The notes under the pieces are model-generated. The model was given only the letters and a program-made list of their open reading frames with translations. It had not been told where the DNA came from and made no database searches. Shown here piece after piece: positions 53,507 through 62,705 of a stretch of DNA of 64,000 nt (its first letter is position 1; every line of letters begins with the position of its first letter). The stretch is from assembly GCA_049611805.1 (NCBI GenBank), contig JBMZAX010000008.1, positions 1 to 64,000 on the forward strand, in the 5' to 3' direction. The translations under genes and the position numbers were made by a program. The DNA comes from UBA7378 sp049611805 (GTDB lineage Bacteria; Pseudomonadota; Alphaproteobacteria; RS24).

Positions 53507-55407
53507 TGCGCGACCAGTTCGCCCAGCGTCGTTTCGATATTTTGCTGGTTAATGCTCACGCCATAGCTGTTTTGCAGCGCGCGCACAAATTGTGCGGTCA
53601 GGTCCGATTGAAACTTCGTGCGCTCACCGCCATAAATCATTTCCGTGGCTTCGCCGTCATCCATCTTTGGCGGTATCACTTTGGAGGCCTGCATCACAAT
53701 CAAATCCGTGCCGAAGCCAACCCGTGCCCATGCAAACCGGCCCGATTGTAACGAAAAGAGTTTTTCAACGGCCTGCTCCGAAAATGTTTCATTGGTAACC
53801 TGTCGTGTCATGGGCTCAGACGTCAGCGGGTTGCGCCCAAATTCTTTGGCGATTGTTTTGAAGCTGCCGCTCTCATTTCCCTTTTTCACAAAATGCTCGG
53901 CCATGGCTTCCAACAACTTGCTGCGTTCGGCCAACTGCCATTGGGTGATGGCATCGGCGCGCACTTCGTCCAGCGGCTTCACGCGGCTTGGCGTGATTTG
54001 GTCGAGGCGCACCCAGGCAAATGTGCCGTCCGGCATTTCGAGCATTGGCAGGTCTTCACCGACAGCGCCGCCAAAAATATTCTGCAACAATACCGGATAG
54101 GCGCTGATGAGCTTGCTGACTTGGGCGTCGACTTTGGTGCCGCCATTGCCGTCGCGGTCAATATTGGAGATTTTGACGACTTCGAGGTCAAAGCGCTGGC
54201 CGATCTCTTCCAATTCGATACCGGCGGCGCGCTCGTCTTCCACGGTTTCGGAAAACTCGATCATCTCGTTCACGGCGCGGTCATAAGCCAGCCGGTCGCG
54301 CAAGATGTCGCGCACTTCGTCATAGGGGCGCACGGTGCCTTCTTCGATTTTGCGCACACGCAAAATAACCGCACCCAGCGGGCCTTCGATAATGTCGCTA
54401 ACCTCGCCCGCCTGCATGGAGAAGGCGCGTTCGGCCAGCGTGCTTGAAATCAACCCGTCGCGGGTAATCACGCCAAGGTCGGTATCATCAAGCGTCTGGC
54501 TGGCGGCGTTGACGATTTCGGCAAACGGGCGGTTGTCGTCCAGCAGCATGTTTATTTTTTCAATCTCTTCATCGCTGTTCAGCACAAGCTGGTCGATGGC
54601 GCGGCGTTCGGGGCTTGAAAACTCGTCGATCGACAAATCATATTCGGCCCGAATTTCGTCATCGTTGATTTTAATGGTTTCGGCAAAGCGCTCCGGCGTG
54701 ATGAGCAAGACAGACCCGTCGCGGCGTTCGGGCTCGGTGAAACGCAATTTTGTTTCGCTGAAAAAGCTTTCCAGCTCTCCTTCCGTGGGCTCGCCAACCT
54801 CATCTGTCGCATCGAGTGACACAATCAGATAGCGCGCCACCCGTTTTTCCAATACATGCCGGTACATTTGCGACAAAAGCGCGTCCGGAACGAGGCTTTG
54901 GCGCACACTGCTGTCCATCAATTGCTGGCGCAGGTGAAATTCGCGCTGGTCTTTGACGAACATTTTTTCGGTCAGGCCGTTTTGCCGCAAAATCGCGCGG
55001 AAGGTCGGCGCGTCAAACTTGCCCGTCGGCCCGTAAAAGGCCGGGTCATTGATAATCTGGCGTGCAACCTGTTCGTCGCTATGGGCCAGTCCCATATTCT
55101 TCGCCATGCCCGACAGCGCGGCCATGCCCAGCATGTCGGTCAGCACGCGCCGGTCAATGCCGAGGCTGCGGGCCTGGCTGATCGAAAGCGGTTCGCCGAT
55201 TTGCTGTGAGACCTGCTGGATTTGCTGTTGCAGGCGCAGACGATATTCGTCGCGCTCAATCGGTTCGTCACCGACGCTTGCCAGTGTCGCATTGGAAAAG
55301 CCGGTAAATGTGTCGGCAATGCCCCATAAGGCAAAGGCAATTACGAGCAGGCCAATCAGAAATATGCCAACGACACCACCGGCGGATCTGCGCAAAATAT
55401 CAAGCAT
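53503..55407 (-). CDS. ppiD: PpiD-type periplasmic peptidyl-prolyl isomerase/chaperone
   Basis: Membrane-anchored folding helper at the Sec translocon exit. 634 aa: one N-terminal transmembrane helix (about 12-31) with the rest periplasmic, SurA-like N-terminal helical domain (about 40-190, NATLASVGDEPIERDEYRLRLQQQI), a parvulin-type (PpiC) domain near 240-370 and a second parvulin-like or helical C-terminal part. Catalytic competence cannot be judged. It heads the operon with trpEGDC, overlaps trpE by 4 bases, and diverges from tpiA. Confidence 0.88.
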   Translation of the reverse strand: MLDILRRSAGGVVGIFLIGLLVIAFALWGIADTFTGFSNATLASVGDEPIERDEYRLRLQQQIQQVSQQIGEPLSISQARSLGIDRRVLTDMLGMAALSGMAKNMGLAHSDEQVARQIINDPAFYGPTGKFDAPTFRAILRQNGLTEKMFVKDQREFHLRQQLMDSSVRQSLVPDALLSQMYRHVLEKRVARYLIVSLDATDEVGEPTEGELESFFSETKLRFTEPERRDGSVLLITPERFAETIKINDDEIRAEYDLSIDEFSSPERRAIDQLVLNSDEEIEKINMLLDDNRPFAEIVNAASQTLDDTDLGVITRDGLISSTLAERAFSMQAGEVSDIIEGPLGAVILRVRKIEEGTVRPYDEVRDILRDRLAYDRAVNEMIEFSETVEDERAAGIELEEIGQRFDLEVVKISNIDRDGNGGTKVDAQVSKLISAYPVLLQNIFGGAVGEDLPMLEMPDGTFAWVRLDQITPSRVKPLDEVRADAITQWQLAERSKLLEAMAEHFVKKGNESGSFKTIAKEFGRNPLTSEPMTRQVTNETFSEQAVEKLFSLQSGRFAWARVGFGTDLIVMQASKVIPPKMDDGEATEMIYGGERTKFQSDLTAQFVRALQNSYGVSINQQNIETTLGELVAQ

Positions 55408-55522
55408 GTTTATAGGTCTTTCCGTTGATCAGATTGGGCGACGGGGAGGCCCCCATCGGCGCCAGAGTGAAGGGCATCATAATGCGGCGCGCGAGGTACG
55501 GCAAGCCACCGGGCTTATGCTT

Positions 55523-55550
55523 TTGACATTCCCTGAAATGGCGGTAAACA
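55523..55550 (+). promoter_or_regulatory. Candidate promoter of tpiA
   Basis: TTGACA (55523-55528) and TAAACA (55545-55550) with a 16-base spacer, about 45 bases before the tpiA ATG. It lies in the divergent ppiD-tpiA region (55408-55593). Confidence 0.5.
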
Positions 55551-55593
55551 GGCAGTGTCAAACAGGGTGTTCAACGCCAGGAGGGAGTGCTTC

Positions 55594-56376
55594 ATGACTG
55601 CGCCTGCCAAGAAAATCAAACCATTGGTTGCCGGAAATTGGAAAATGAACGGCACGGGCGCGCATTTGCGCGAATTGCGGCGGCTGAACGCCGGCCTGTC
55701 AAAGCACAAATTCGGGTGCGATGTGGCCGTGTGTGTGCCCGCGACACTTATTCACCGCCTGTCGGCGATGAAGTTTGGGGCAAAAATCATGACCGGCGGC
55801 CAAGATTGCCACGGTGCCCAAAAAGGCGCGCATACGGGCGATGTGAGCGCCGACATGCTAAAAGATGCCGGCGCCAAATGGGTGATTGTCGGCCATTCCG
55901 AGCGGCGCGCCGAGGTGAAACGGGGCGGGCATGGCGAAACCAGCAAATTGGTGCGCGAAAAAGTGCTTGCCGCGCAAATGGCCGGTTTGCGGGCCATTGT
56001 GTGTGTTGGTGAAACGCTGGCCGAGCGAAAATCCGGCGATACGCTGAAGGTTGTCGGCGCGCAATTGCGCCAATCGCTGCCGGATACATGCATTGCGGCA
56101 GATATTGTCATTGCTTATGAGCCTGTCTGGGCTATCGGCTCCGGCCTGACGCCGAGCGTCGAGCAAATCGGTGCCGTTCACGCCCATATCAGAAAGGCAC
56201 TGACGCGCCGCTTTGGAGATGCAGGCGCGGCCATGCGGATTTTATATGGCGGGTCGGTCAAGCCTTCCAATGCGGCGGAGCTGATGGCGATTGCCAATGT
56301 CAATGGCGCGCTGGTGGGGGGTGCGAGCCTGAAGGCTGCCGATTTTTCCGGAATTATCGGTGCCTATCGGCGCTAG
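55594..56376 (+). CDS. tpiA: Triose-phosphate isomerase
   Basis: Interconverts DHAP and glyceraldehyde 3-phosphate. 260 aa TIM barrel: NWKMNG carries the electrostatic Lys, VIVGHSERR the catalytic His, IAYEPVWAIGSG the catalytic Glu, and ILYGGSVKPSNAAEL the phosphate loop. The ATG at 55594 has GGAGGGAG upstream; the longer open frame from 55555 is not needed. Next come secG, pyrG and kdsA. Confidence 0.98.
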   Translation: MTAPAKKIKPLVAGNWKMNGTGAHLRELRRLNAGLSKHKFGCDVAVCVPATLIHRLSAMKFGAKIMTGGQDCHGAQKGAHTGDVSADMLKDAGAKWVIVGHSERRAEVKRGGHGETSKLVREKVLAAQMAGLRAIVCVGETLAERKSGDTLKVVGAQLRQSLPDTCIAADIVIAYEPVWAIGSGLTPSVEQIGAVHAHIRKALTRRFGDAGAAMRILYGGSVKPSNAAELMAIANVNGALVGGASLKAADFSGIIGAYRR

Positions 56377-56439
56377 CGGGTTTGGGCTGGTCAGCCTCGC
56401 GCGAATGCGCTAGAACACCCCGCGAAAAGGAGATTGTTC

Positions 56440-56784
56440 ATGTCCACCATTTTACTGGTTGTCCATTTGATGATTGCGCTGGCAATGATCGTGCTTGTGC
56501 TGTTGCAACGCTCTGAGGGCGGGGCGCTGGGCATTGGCGGTGGCGGCAGTGGTGACGGCCTGATGTCGGGTCGTGGGCTTGGCAATGCTCTGACGCGCAC
56601 CACCGGCATTCTCGCCGGTCTGTTTTTTCTGACCAGCATCGGCCTGACCGTGCTGGGCACTATGGAAAACCGCTCTTCGGTGCTTGACGGTGTTGACCCG
56701 ACAGGCTCCAGCCCGATGGAAGCACCGGCTCCTGCGCTGCCGGTTCCTGTGGCTCCGGCCCCGGCATTACCCACACCGGAATAA
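56440..56784 (+). CDS. secG: Preprotein translocase subunit SecG
   Basis: 114 aa accessory subunit of SecYEG. Two transmembrane helices (about 3-24 and 50-72), with LLQRSEGGALGIGGGGSGDGLMSGRG between them, the family signature. The C-terminal tail (about 80-114) is rich in Ala and Pro, common in alphaproteobacteria. ATG 56440 after AAAAGG; the TTG six bases earlier is rejected. Confidence 0.94.
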   Translation: MSTILLVVHLMIALAMIVLVLLQRSEGGALGIGGGGSGDGLMSGRGLGNALTRTTGILAGLFFLTSIGLTVLGTMENRSSVLDGVDPTGSSPMEAPAPALPVPVAPAPALPTPE

Positions 56785-56859
56785 TTATTTTCAATTAGAC
56801 GGTCGCGAATCGGTTTTTCGACTCGCGCGAATCATGGCCGGCGTGTATTCTGTCACCCC

Positions 56860-58488
56860 ATGGCGCGTTATATATTCATCACCGGCGGCGTGGTTTCTTC
56901 TCTCGGCAAAGGGCTGGCATCGGCTGCACTTGGGGCATTGCTTCAGGCGCGCGGCTATTCCGTCCGCCTCCGCAAACTTGACCCTTACCTCAATGTAGAC
57001 CCGGGCACGATGAGCCCGTATCAGCACGGCGAGGTGTATGTGACCGATGACGGGGCCGAGACAGACCTTGATCTGGGCCATTATGAGCGCTTCACCGGCG
57101 TACCCGCCAGTCGCGGCGACAATGTAACGACCGGACAGATTTACAGTGACATTTTGAAACGCGAACGCCGCGGCGATTATCTGGGCGGTACGGTGCAGGT
57201 CATTCCGCATGTGACGGACGCCATCAAGGCTTTCATCCAGCGCGATGTCGAAGATCTGGATTTCGTGCTGTGCGAGATTGGCGGCACGGTGGGCGATATT
57301 GAAGGACTGCCGTTTTTCGAGGCCATTCGTCAGTTGCAAAATGATTTGCCGCGCGGCCAAACCGTTTTCATGCATTTGACCCTGCTTCCCTATATTCCCG
57401 CCGCCGGTGAGATGAAAACCAAACCGACCCAGCACTCGGTCAAAGAATTGCGCTCGATCGGCATCCAGCCCGATATTTTGATGTGCCGGTGCGACCGGCC
57501 CATTCCCGATGGTGAAAAGCGCAAGATTGGCCTGTTTTGTAATGTGCGTGAAAGCGCGGTTATCGAAGCGCGCGACGTCGATACGATTTATGAGGTGCCG
57601 CATGCCTATCACGGCGAGGGGCTGGACCGCGAGGTGCTGGACGCATTCGGCATAACGGACGCGCCGCCGCCCGATCTGACGCGCTGGGATGAAGTGTTGT
57701 CTTCGGTGCGCGAACCCGAAGGCGAGGTTAATATTGCGGTGGTCGGCAAATATACCGAATTGAAAGATGCCTATAAATCGCTGATCGAGTCGCTGCAGCA
57801 TGGCGGCATTGCCAATCAGGTGCGGGTCAATCTGGAATGGATGGACGCACAGATTTTCGAGCGCGAAGACGCCGCCGCCTATCTTGAAAAGGTCAATGGC
57901 ATTCTGGTGCCCGGCGGCTTTGGTGAGCGCGGGGCCGAGGGCAAAATTGCCGCCGCGCATTTCGCCCGCACGCGCAATGTGCCGTATTTCGGCATATGCT
58001 TCGGCATGCAGATGGCGGTGCTGGAGGCGGCGCGCCATCTGGCCGGCATCACGGATGCCACCTCGACGGAGTTCGGGCTGGCCGGCACGCCGGTGGTCGG
58101 GCTGATGACCGAATGGGCAAATGGCGAGGTGCTGGAAAAACGCGGCATCACATCCGATTTGGGCGGCACCATGCGGCTGGGCGCTTATGAGGCGTTTTTG
58201 GCCGAAGATTCGCGCGTGGCCGATATTTACGGCACGCGGGTGATTTCCGAGCGCCACCGCCACCGCTATGAAGTGAATATGGATTATCGCGCGCAATTGG
58301 AAGAGCAGGGCTTGGTGTTTTCCGGCGTGTCGCCCGACGGCGTATTGCCGGAAATTGTCGAAATTCCCGAACACCCGTGGTTCGTCGGTGTGCAGTTTCA
58401 TCCCGAATTGAAATCGCGGCCTTTTGCGCCGCATCCGCTTTTTGCTTCATTTATTGAAGCTGCACTGGCGCAGGCCCGTTTGGTTTAG
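56860..58488 (+). CDS. pyrG: CTP synthase
   Basis: Aminates UTP to CTP with glutamine. 542 aa: synthetase domain (ITGGVVSSLGKGLASAALGALLQARG, YQHGEVYVTDDGAETDLDLGHYERF, CEIGGTVGDIEGLPFFEAIRQ), then glutamine amidotransferase with the nucleophile Cys in YFGICFGMQMAVLEAAR and His/Glu in VQFHPELKSRP. The ATG lies 75 bases after secG. Confidence 0.98.
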   Translation: MARYIFITGGVVSSLGKGLASAALGALLQARGYSVRLRKLDPYLNVDPGTMSPYQHGEVYVTDDGAETDLDLGHYERFTGVPASRGDNVTTGQIYSDILKRERRGDYLGGTVQVIPHVTDAIKAFIQRDVEDLDFVLCEIGGTVGDIEGLPFFEAIRQLQNDLPRGQTVFMHLTLLPYIPAAGEMKTKPTQHSVKELRSIGIQPDILMCRCDRPIPDGEKRKIGLFCNVRESAVIEARDVDTIYEVPHAYHGEGLDREVLDAFGITDAPPPDLTRWDEVLSSVREPEGEVNIAVVGKYTELKDAYKSLIESLQHGGIANQVRVNLEWMDAQIFEREDAAAYLEKVNGILVPGGFGERGAEGKIAAAHFARTRNVPYFGICFGMQMAVLEAARHLAGITDATSTEFGLAGTPVVGLMTEWANGEVLEKRGITSDLGGTMRLGAYEAFLAEDSRVADIYGTRVISERHRHRYEVNMDYRAQLEEQGLVFSGVSPDGVLPEIVEIPEHPWFVGVQFHPELKSRPFAPHPLFASFIEAALAQARLV

Positions 58489-58493
58489 GAGAC

Positions 58494-59360
58494 ATGAAAA
58501 TGTATCAGCTCAACGGCTATGACGGCATCAGCATCGGCGCAGGACAACCGCTTCTTGTGATGGCCGGTCTGAATGTGCTGGAAGATGAAGGGCTGGCTTT
58601 GGAGGTTGCGGCCGAGTTAAAGCAAATATGCAATGATTTGTCCTTACCATATGTTTTTAAAGCAAGTTTTGATAAGGCGAACCGGTCTTCCATTACCAGC
58701 TATCGCGGGCCCGGACAGGCTGACGGGCTGGCCATGCTGGGGGCGGTTAAGGCGGCGCACGGGCTGCCCATTGTCACCGACATCCACACGCCCGAACAGG
58801 CTGATGCGGTTGCCGAAATTGCCGAAATAGTCCAATTGCCGGCCTTTCTCGTGCGGCAAACCGATTTGGTGGTCGCGGCGGCAAAAGCCGTGGCGCGCAA
58901 TGGCGGCTGGCTGCATGCCAAGAAAGCCCAGTTTCTCGCGCCGTGGGATTGCGCGAATATTATTTCAAAGGCGCGTGAAGCGGCTCCCGGTCTGCCGGTT
59001 ATTCTGTGCGAGCGCGGCTCAAGCTTTGGCTATAATAATCTGACGGTCGACATGCTGGCCATTCCCGAAATGCACAAGCTCGGCGTGCCTGTGACGATTG
59101 ACGCGACCCATGCGGTGCAATTGCCGGGTGCCGACCCGCGCACGGCGGGGGCCAGCACGGGCGGGCGCCGCGAGGGGGTGCCGGTGCTGGCAAAGGCGGC
59201 TGTGGCGGCCGGTGCCGACGGGGTTTTTCTGGAGTTTCATCCGCGCCCCGATGAGGCTTTATGCGATGCGCCAAGCTGCCTGCCGCTCGATGCTGCGCGC
59301 CCCTTGCTGGGCACGCTCAAGGCCCTTCACGACACAGTGCATGAAACAATCGATGGCTGA
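58494..59360 (+). CDS. kdsA: 3-deoxy-8-phosphooctulonate synthase (KDO-8-P synthase)
   Basis: Condenses PEP and arabinose 5-phosphate to KDO 8-phosphate for the lipopolysaccharide core. 288 aa: PYVFKASFDKANRSSITSYRGPG, IVTDIHTPEQADAVAE, ERGSSFGYNNLTVDMLAI and VTIDATHAVQLPG. At the metal-site position it has Asn27 (AGLNVLED), as in E. coli, rather than the Cys of metallo-type enzymes, so the non-metal class is inferred. SD TAGGAG 5 bases after pyrG. Confidence 0.97.
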   Translation: MKMYQLNGYDGISIGAGQPLLVMAGLNVLEDEGLALEVAAELKQICNDLSLPYVFKASFDKANRSSITSYRGPGQADGLAMLGAVKAAHGLPIVTDIHTPEQADAVAEIAEIVQLPAFLVRQTDLVVAAAKAVARNGGWLHAKKAQFLAPWDCANIISKAREAAPGLPVILCERGSSFGYNNLTVDMLAIPEMHKLGVPVTIDATHAVQLPGADPRTAGASTGGRREGVPVLAKAAVAAGADGVFLEFHPRPDEALCDAPSCLPLDAARPLLGTLKALHDTVHETIDG

Positions 59361-59462
59361 TACCGCGCAGCTGTCGCGCCGCCGGTCAAAGGCTATGCTT
59401 GTACTGCGCGGAAAATCACGACAACATGGCGTTACAACAAAAATATCAAGTCAGGTGGCATT

Positions 59463-60902
59463 GTGTCTTTCACTTCATTTTTGAAATTTCTGATCGGCCC
59501 GGCATTGGCCGTGTCGGTTCTGCAATTTGACATTCCGGGGCTTTCGGCTGCCGGGCAAAACATGCTGGCGGTTGCGATTGTCATGGCGGTGTGGTGGGCG
59601 ACCGAAGCCCTGCCGCTGGCGGTAACTTCCTTAACGCCGATTATTCTGTTGCCCGCGCTCGACATTATGCCCATGGCGCAAACCACCGGCAGCTATACCC
59701 ATCCGGTTACTTTTTTGCTGTTTGGCGGCTTTGTGCTGGCATTGGCGATTGAGCGCTGCGGGTTGCACATTCGCGCGGCCTACGGATTTTTGAGCCTCAT
59801 TCGCGCACAAGCCCGCTATCTTGTGGCCGTATTGATGGGCGTTGCCGCGGTCACGAGCATGTGGATTTCAAACACCGCCACCACGCTGATGCTGCTGCCG
59901 GTCGCCATTTCCGTGACCCGCATGATGCGCCAGCATCTGACGGGACTGACCGAGAAACAATTGAATGATTTTGACGTGTCGGTATTTCTGGGGCTGGCAT
60001 TCGGGGCCACGCTGGGCGGCATGGCGACGATGATCGGCACGGCGCCCAATGCTTTCGCCGTCGGCTTTATCCAGACGACATATAATATCGAAATCGGGTT
60101 TCTGGACTGGATGATGTTTGCCGTGCCGCTGATGCTGGTGATGTTGCCGCTTGTCTGGTTTGTGCTCACGCGCATCACCAATCCGGTTTCGTTTGCCATC
60201 ACGCCCGACACGCAGAAAGAAATGCGCCGCCACTATCATGAGCTGGGCACTTTGAGCACTTATGAAAAGCGCGTTCTGGGCGTGTTTGTGGTCACCGTGC
60301 TGGCGTGGATATCGCGCAAATATATTGTCGGGGCGCTGGGCATTTCCGGCATCACCGACACCACGGTTGCCATTGGCGCGGTTTTTCTGCTGTTCACCGT
60401 GCCTGCCGGCGACCGCGACGGCGCGTTGCTGGACTGGAGCGATTTGACCCGCATGCCGTGGGGCGTTTTATTGCTGTTTGGCGGCGGGTTCGCGCTGGCG
60501 GCAGGTATTTCCCACAGCGAATTGAGCAATTGGATCGGCGCGCAATTATCGGTGGTCGCCGCCGCGCCGCTTGTCGTCATTCTGCTTTGCCTTGTGGCCT
60601 TGATTGTCTTCCTCACCGAAATAACCAGCAACACGGCAACCACCACCACATTTTTGCCGGTGATTGCCGCTCTTGCCCTGGAGATCGGTCAGCCGCCTTT
60701 GATGCTGATTATCCCCGCAACCCTTGCGGCCAGCTGCGCGTTCATGTTTCCGGTGGCGACCCCGCCCAATGCCATTGTCTTCGGGTCGGGGCAGGTAAAC
60801 ATCGCCAATATGGTGCGCGCCGGGTGCTGGATAAATCTGCTCGGCGTGGGTGTGTTGACGCTGTTGGCGCTTCATCTCGTGCCGCGGATTTTACCTGTCT
60901 GA
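59463..60902 (+). CDS. Divalent anion:Na+ symporter (SLC13/DASS family)
   Basis: Inner-membrane transporter, likely for dicarboxylates, citrate or sulfate. 479 aa with about 11-12 transmembrane segments plus re-entrant hairpins. Two inverted SNT motifs are visible, WISNTATTLMLLPVA and ITSNTATTTTFLPV, the Na+/substrate sites, with TPPNAIVFGSG and MIGTAPNAFAVG next to them. The substrate cannot be told. It starts with GTG; 59361-59462 upstream shows no clear promoter. It is convergent with the cassette at 60.9 kb. Confidence 0.9.
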   Translation: MSFTSFLKFLIGPALAVSVLQFDIPGLSAAGQNMLAVAIVMAVWWATEALPLAVTSLTPIILLPALDIMPMAQTTGSYTHPVTFLLFGGFVLALAIERCGLHIRAAYGFLSLIRAQARYLVAVLMGVAAVTSMWISNTATTLMLLPVAISVTRMMRQHLTGLTEKQLNDFDVSVFLGLAFGATLGGMATMIGTAPNAFAVGFIQTTYNIEIGFLDWMMFAVPLMLVMLPLVWFVLTRITNPVSFAITPDTQKEMRRHYHELGTLSTYEKRVLGVFVVTVLAWISRKYIVGALGISGITDTTVAIGAVFLLFTVPAGDRDGALLDWSDLTRMPWGVLLLFGGGFALAAGISHSELSNWIGAQLSVVAAAPLVVILLCLVALIVFLTEITSNTATTTTFLPVIAALALEIGQPPLMLIIPATLAASCAFMFPVATPPNAIVFGSGQVNIANMVRAGCWINLLGVGVLTLLALHLVPRILPV

Positions 60903-60912
60903 TAGAGCCTGC

Positions 60913-61383
60913 TCAGTCGGCCTGCAGGTCTACGCACGGATTGCCGCCAACCTTGATCGACGAACACGCCGCCCAGAAAACCCGTGTGCTTCCTCTGGGG
61001 TCGATGAACGGTTTGGCGCGCGCCCATAAATCATGCAGATCGGTATTGCGCTCGACGCCAATGACATGCGGCACAATATTGCCGGAAATATCCAGCCCGC
61101 GCGGCGGGTGAAGCACCATATTGGGAATATCGCCCGTCGCGCTGGTGTAAACGACATGGCGGTGCGGCGAAAACTGCTTCGTCACGCCTGAGCGTATGAA
61201 CAATTCGGTAATGCGTTCGCCACGCTCCAGAGCCTGCCCAAGACGGTTGGTGATGGCGGCACCGGGCGGGGCCAGCAGGTAAAACTCAACACCTGCCGGC
61301 ACCCGTGTCACCTTGCCGGCGGCGGGCAGGGTGGAGCCGTGGCCGGAAAACACCACGTCATCGCGGGTGGTTTGTATCAGCAT
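60913..61383 (-). CDS. Uncharacterised protein, possibly Stv-like
   Basis: 156 aa with no signal peptide and no transmembrane helix. The N-terminal strand VVFSGHGS (His15), the PAGVEFYLLAPPGAAITNRLGQAL stretch and the C-terminal VFWAACSS (Cys140) resemble the putative adhesin Stv domain as I remember it; this is a weak eye match. Third gene of a minus-strand cassette, 9 bases after a DUF2589-like gene. A His near the N-terminus and a Cys near the C-terminus could suggest an enzyme; no function is known. Confidence 0.55.
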   Translation of the reverse strand: MLIQTTRDDVVFSGHGSTLPAAGKVTRVPAGVEFYLLAPPGAAITNRLGQALERGERITELFIRSGVTKQFSPHRHVVYTSATGDIPNMVLHPPRGLDISGNIVPHVIGVERNTDLHDLWARAKPFIDPRGSTRVFWAACSSIKVGGNPCVDLQAD

Positions 61384-61392
61384 GAAATTGCC

Positions 61393-62001
61393 TTAGGTGG
61401 AGGGTTGCGGGGCGGGCTGAGACTGAGGCTGTTGCTGGTTGCCGAGCGTGATGCCGACATTGATTTCGGTGGCCGCTTCGACAACCCTGTTCATGCTGTC
61501 CAGCACCTTCATCAGGCCTTCGGGCACGGGCGACTGGGCCATGTTGATATCCACCTCAAGCGTGGAATTGTAATCCGATTTGCGGCGCACATCGCGGTTG
61601 ACGCCTACCGACGATTTGAAGCTCGCCGAGGCGCTGAACATGCCAAAGCCGATTTTTGCGCTTCCGGAGGCTTCCGTCTGGCTGTTGACCGACAGATTGT
61701 CTTCGCGCGAGGCCGACACATTCATCGTTGTTTTGATTGTGGCGGTTTGCACTTCGAGCCCGCGCATATCGGCGACCACGGCGACCGGCACATCATAATT
61801 CACCCGCAGCGGATCATCCTGCCCGATAATGGTGGTCGAGGCGCTGGTTTTCAGATTGTCCATGCCCAGAATTTCGACGTGACGTTGCAAGGTGCGTTGC
61901 TTGGATACGGCATCGGCTTCGACAATGGCGGTTGCCATGCCGCCGAGCTGGGGCCCCAATTCATTAAACTTTCGCGCTTCGCGCTCTTCAAATTCAGCCA
62001 T
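61393..62001 (-). CDS. DUF2589-like protein (longer paralogue)
   Basis: 202 aa, soluble. The middle holds VNYDVPVAVVADMRGLEVQTATIKTTMNVSAS, corresponding to the family's VPLL-P-L-I-E/F pattern; the later segment ends with YNSTLEVDINMAQSPVPEGLMKVLDSMNRVV, like the family's terminal PAGLARVLD repeat. A Gln/Pro-rich tail (QQQPQSQPAPQP) follows. The SD (AAAGGAG) lies inside the end of the upstream DUF2589 gene and the ATG is one base after its stop, so the two are translationally coupled. The function of the family is unknown to me. Confidence 0.7.
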   Translation of the reverse strand: MAEFEEREARKFNELGPQLGGMATAIVEADAVSKQRTLQRHVEILGMDNLKTSASTTIIGQDDPLRVNYDVPVAVVADMRGLEVQTATIKTTMNVSASREDNLSVNSQTEASGSAKIGFGMFSASASFKSSVGVNRDVRRKSDYNSTLEVDINMAQSPVPEGLMKVLDSMNRVVEAATEINVGITLGNQQQPQSQPAPQPST

Positions 62002-62002
62002 T

Positions 62003-62461
62003 TTATGTCTCCTTTGTTATTGCCAGATGTTTGTTGAGTTTGTCTTTGATTTGCGCCGCGGTTTCGCTGGCTTCGGCCAAATTGAAGGAGGCTTTGACCT
62101 TTATTTCCGTGCCGGAGGAAAACAGCCCCTTGCTCATGCCCAGCGCGATTTTCGGATTGCCGCCGGTTTCTGCGCCCGACTGCAGGTTCATATCGACCAC
62201 GGTCTCGAATTCTATTTCCAGTTTTTTCATGTCGAGATGGCCGCACGGCACCAGCCCGAAAACCGGCACGTCCTGAATCTCGTCGCCTATTCGCACGCTC
62301 AAGGTTTTGAATGCATGCACGCCGTCATCATCAGCAGGTTCAAGAAAATGGCGAAGCTGCTCGATATTGGCTTCCGCGCATTGCTGGCGGGCAATGGTTC
62401 CGGCATGGCCGATCGCTTCGAGAAAATCACATAAGCCCACAACTTGTTTTTTATCTGCCAT
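62003..62461 (-). CDS. DUF2589-like protein (shorter paralogue)
   Basis: 152 aa, soluble. An N-terminal helix (CDFLEAIGHAGTIARQQCAEANIEQLRHFLEP) is followed by DVPVFGLVPCGHLDMKKLEIEFETVVDM and FSSGTEIKVKASFNLAEASETAAQIKDKLNKHL. This layout matches DUF2589, in which members usually come in pairs. ATG 62461 is preferred over a TTG at 62467; only a weak AAGG precedes it. First gene of the cassette; 62462-62705 upstream has no clear promoter or gene. Confidence 0.7.
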   Translation of the reverse strand: MADKKQVVGLCDFLEAIGHAGTIARQQCAEANIEQLRHFLEPADDDGVHAFKTLSVRIGDEIQDVPVFGLVPCGHLDMKKLEIEFETVVDMNLQSGAETGGNPKIALGMSKGLFSSGTEIKVKASFNLAEASETAAQIKDKLNKHLAITKET

Positions 62462-62705
62462 ACCCAACCTTGCTGTTCGGCGCCCGAATTGCTGATGCGG
62501 CGCACACGCGGTGATGCAGCCAGTTTAAGCTGTGTCGGAACGGGTGCTGATAGGAAAAGATTTTGTGTGATATTTCAGAGGGTTGACGACTTTTTCGGGT
62601 TCGGCTGCCGACGTTCCGCCTTCTTGAACCGGGGCAGATGCGCCGCGCGGCCGAACCCGTTTAGTGAGGCCCGGCCAGTTTGCCGATGAAATGGTAAATT
62701 AAGGG

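Noticed and set aside
62462..62705. Promoter or small gene upstream of the DUF2589 cassette
   Set aside because: Several weak -10-like words but no convincing -35/-10 pair, no SD-led small frame and no terminator; left unassigned.
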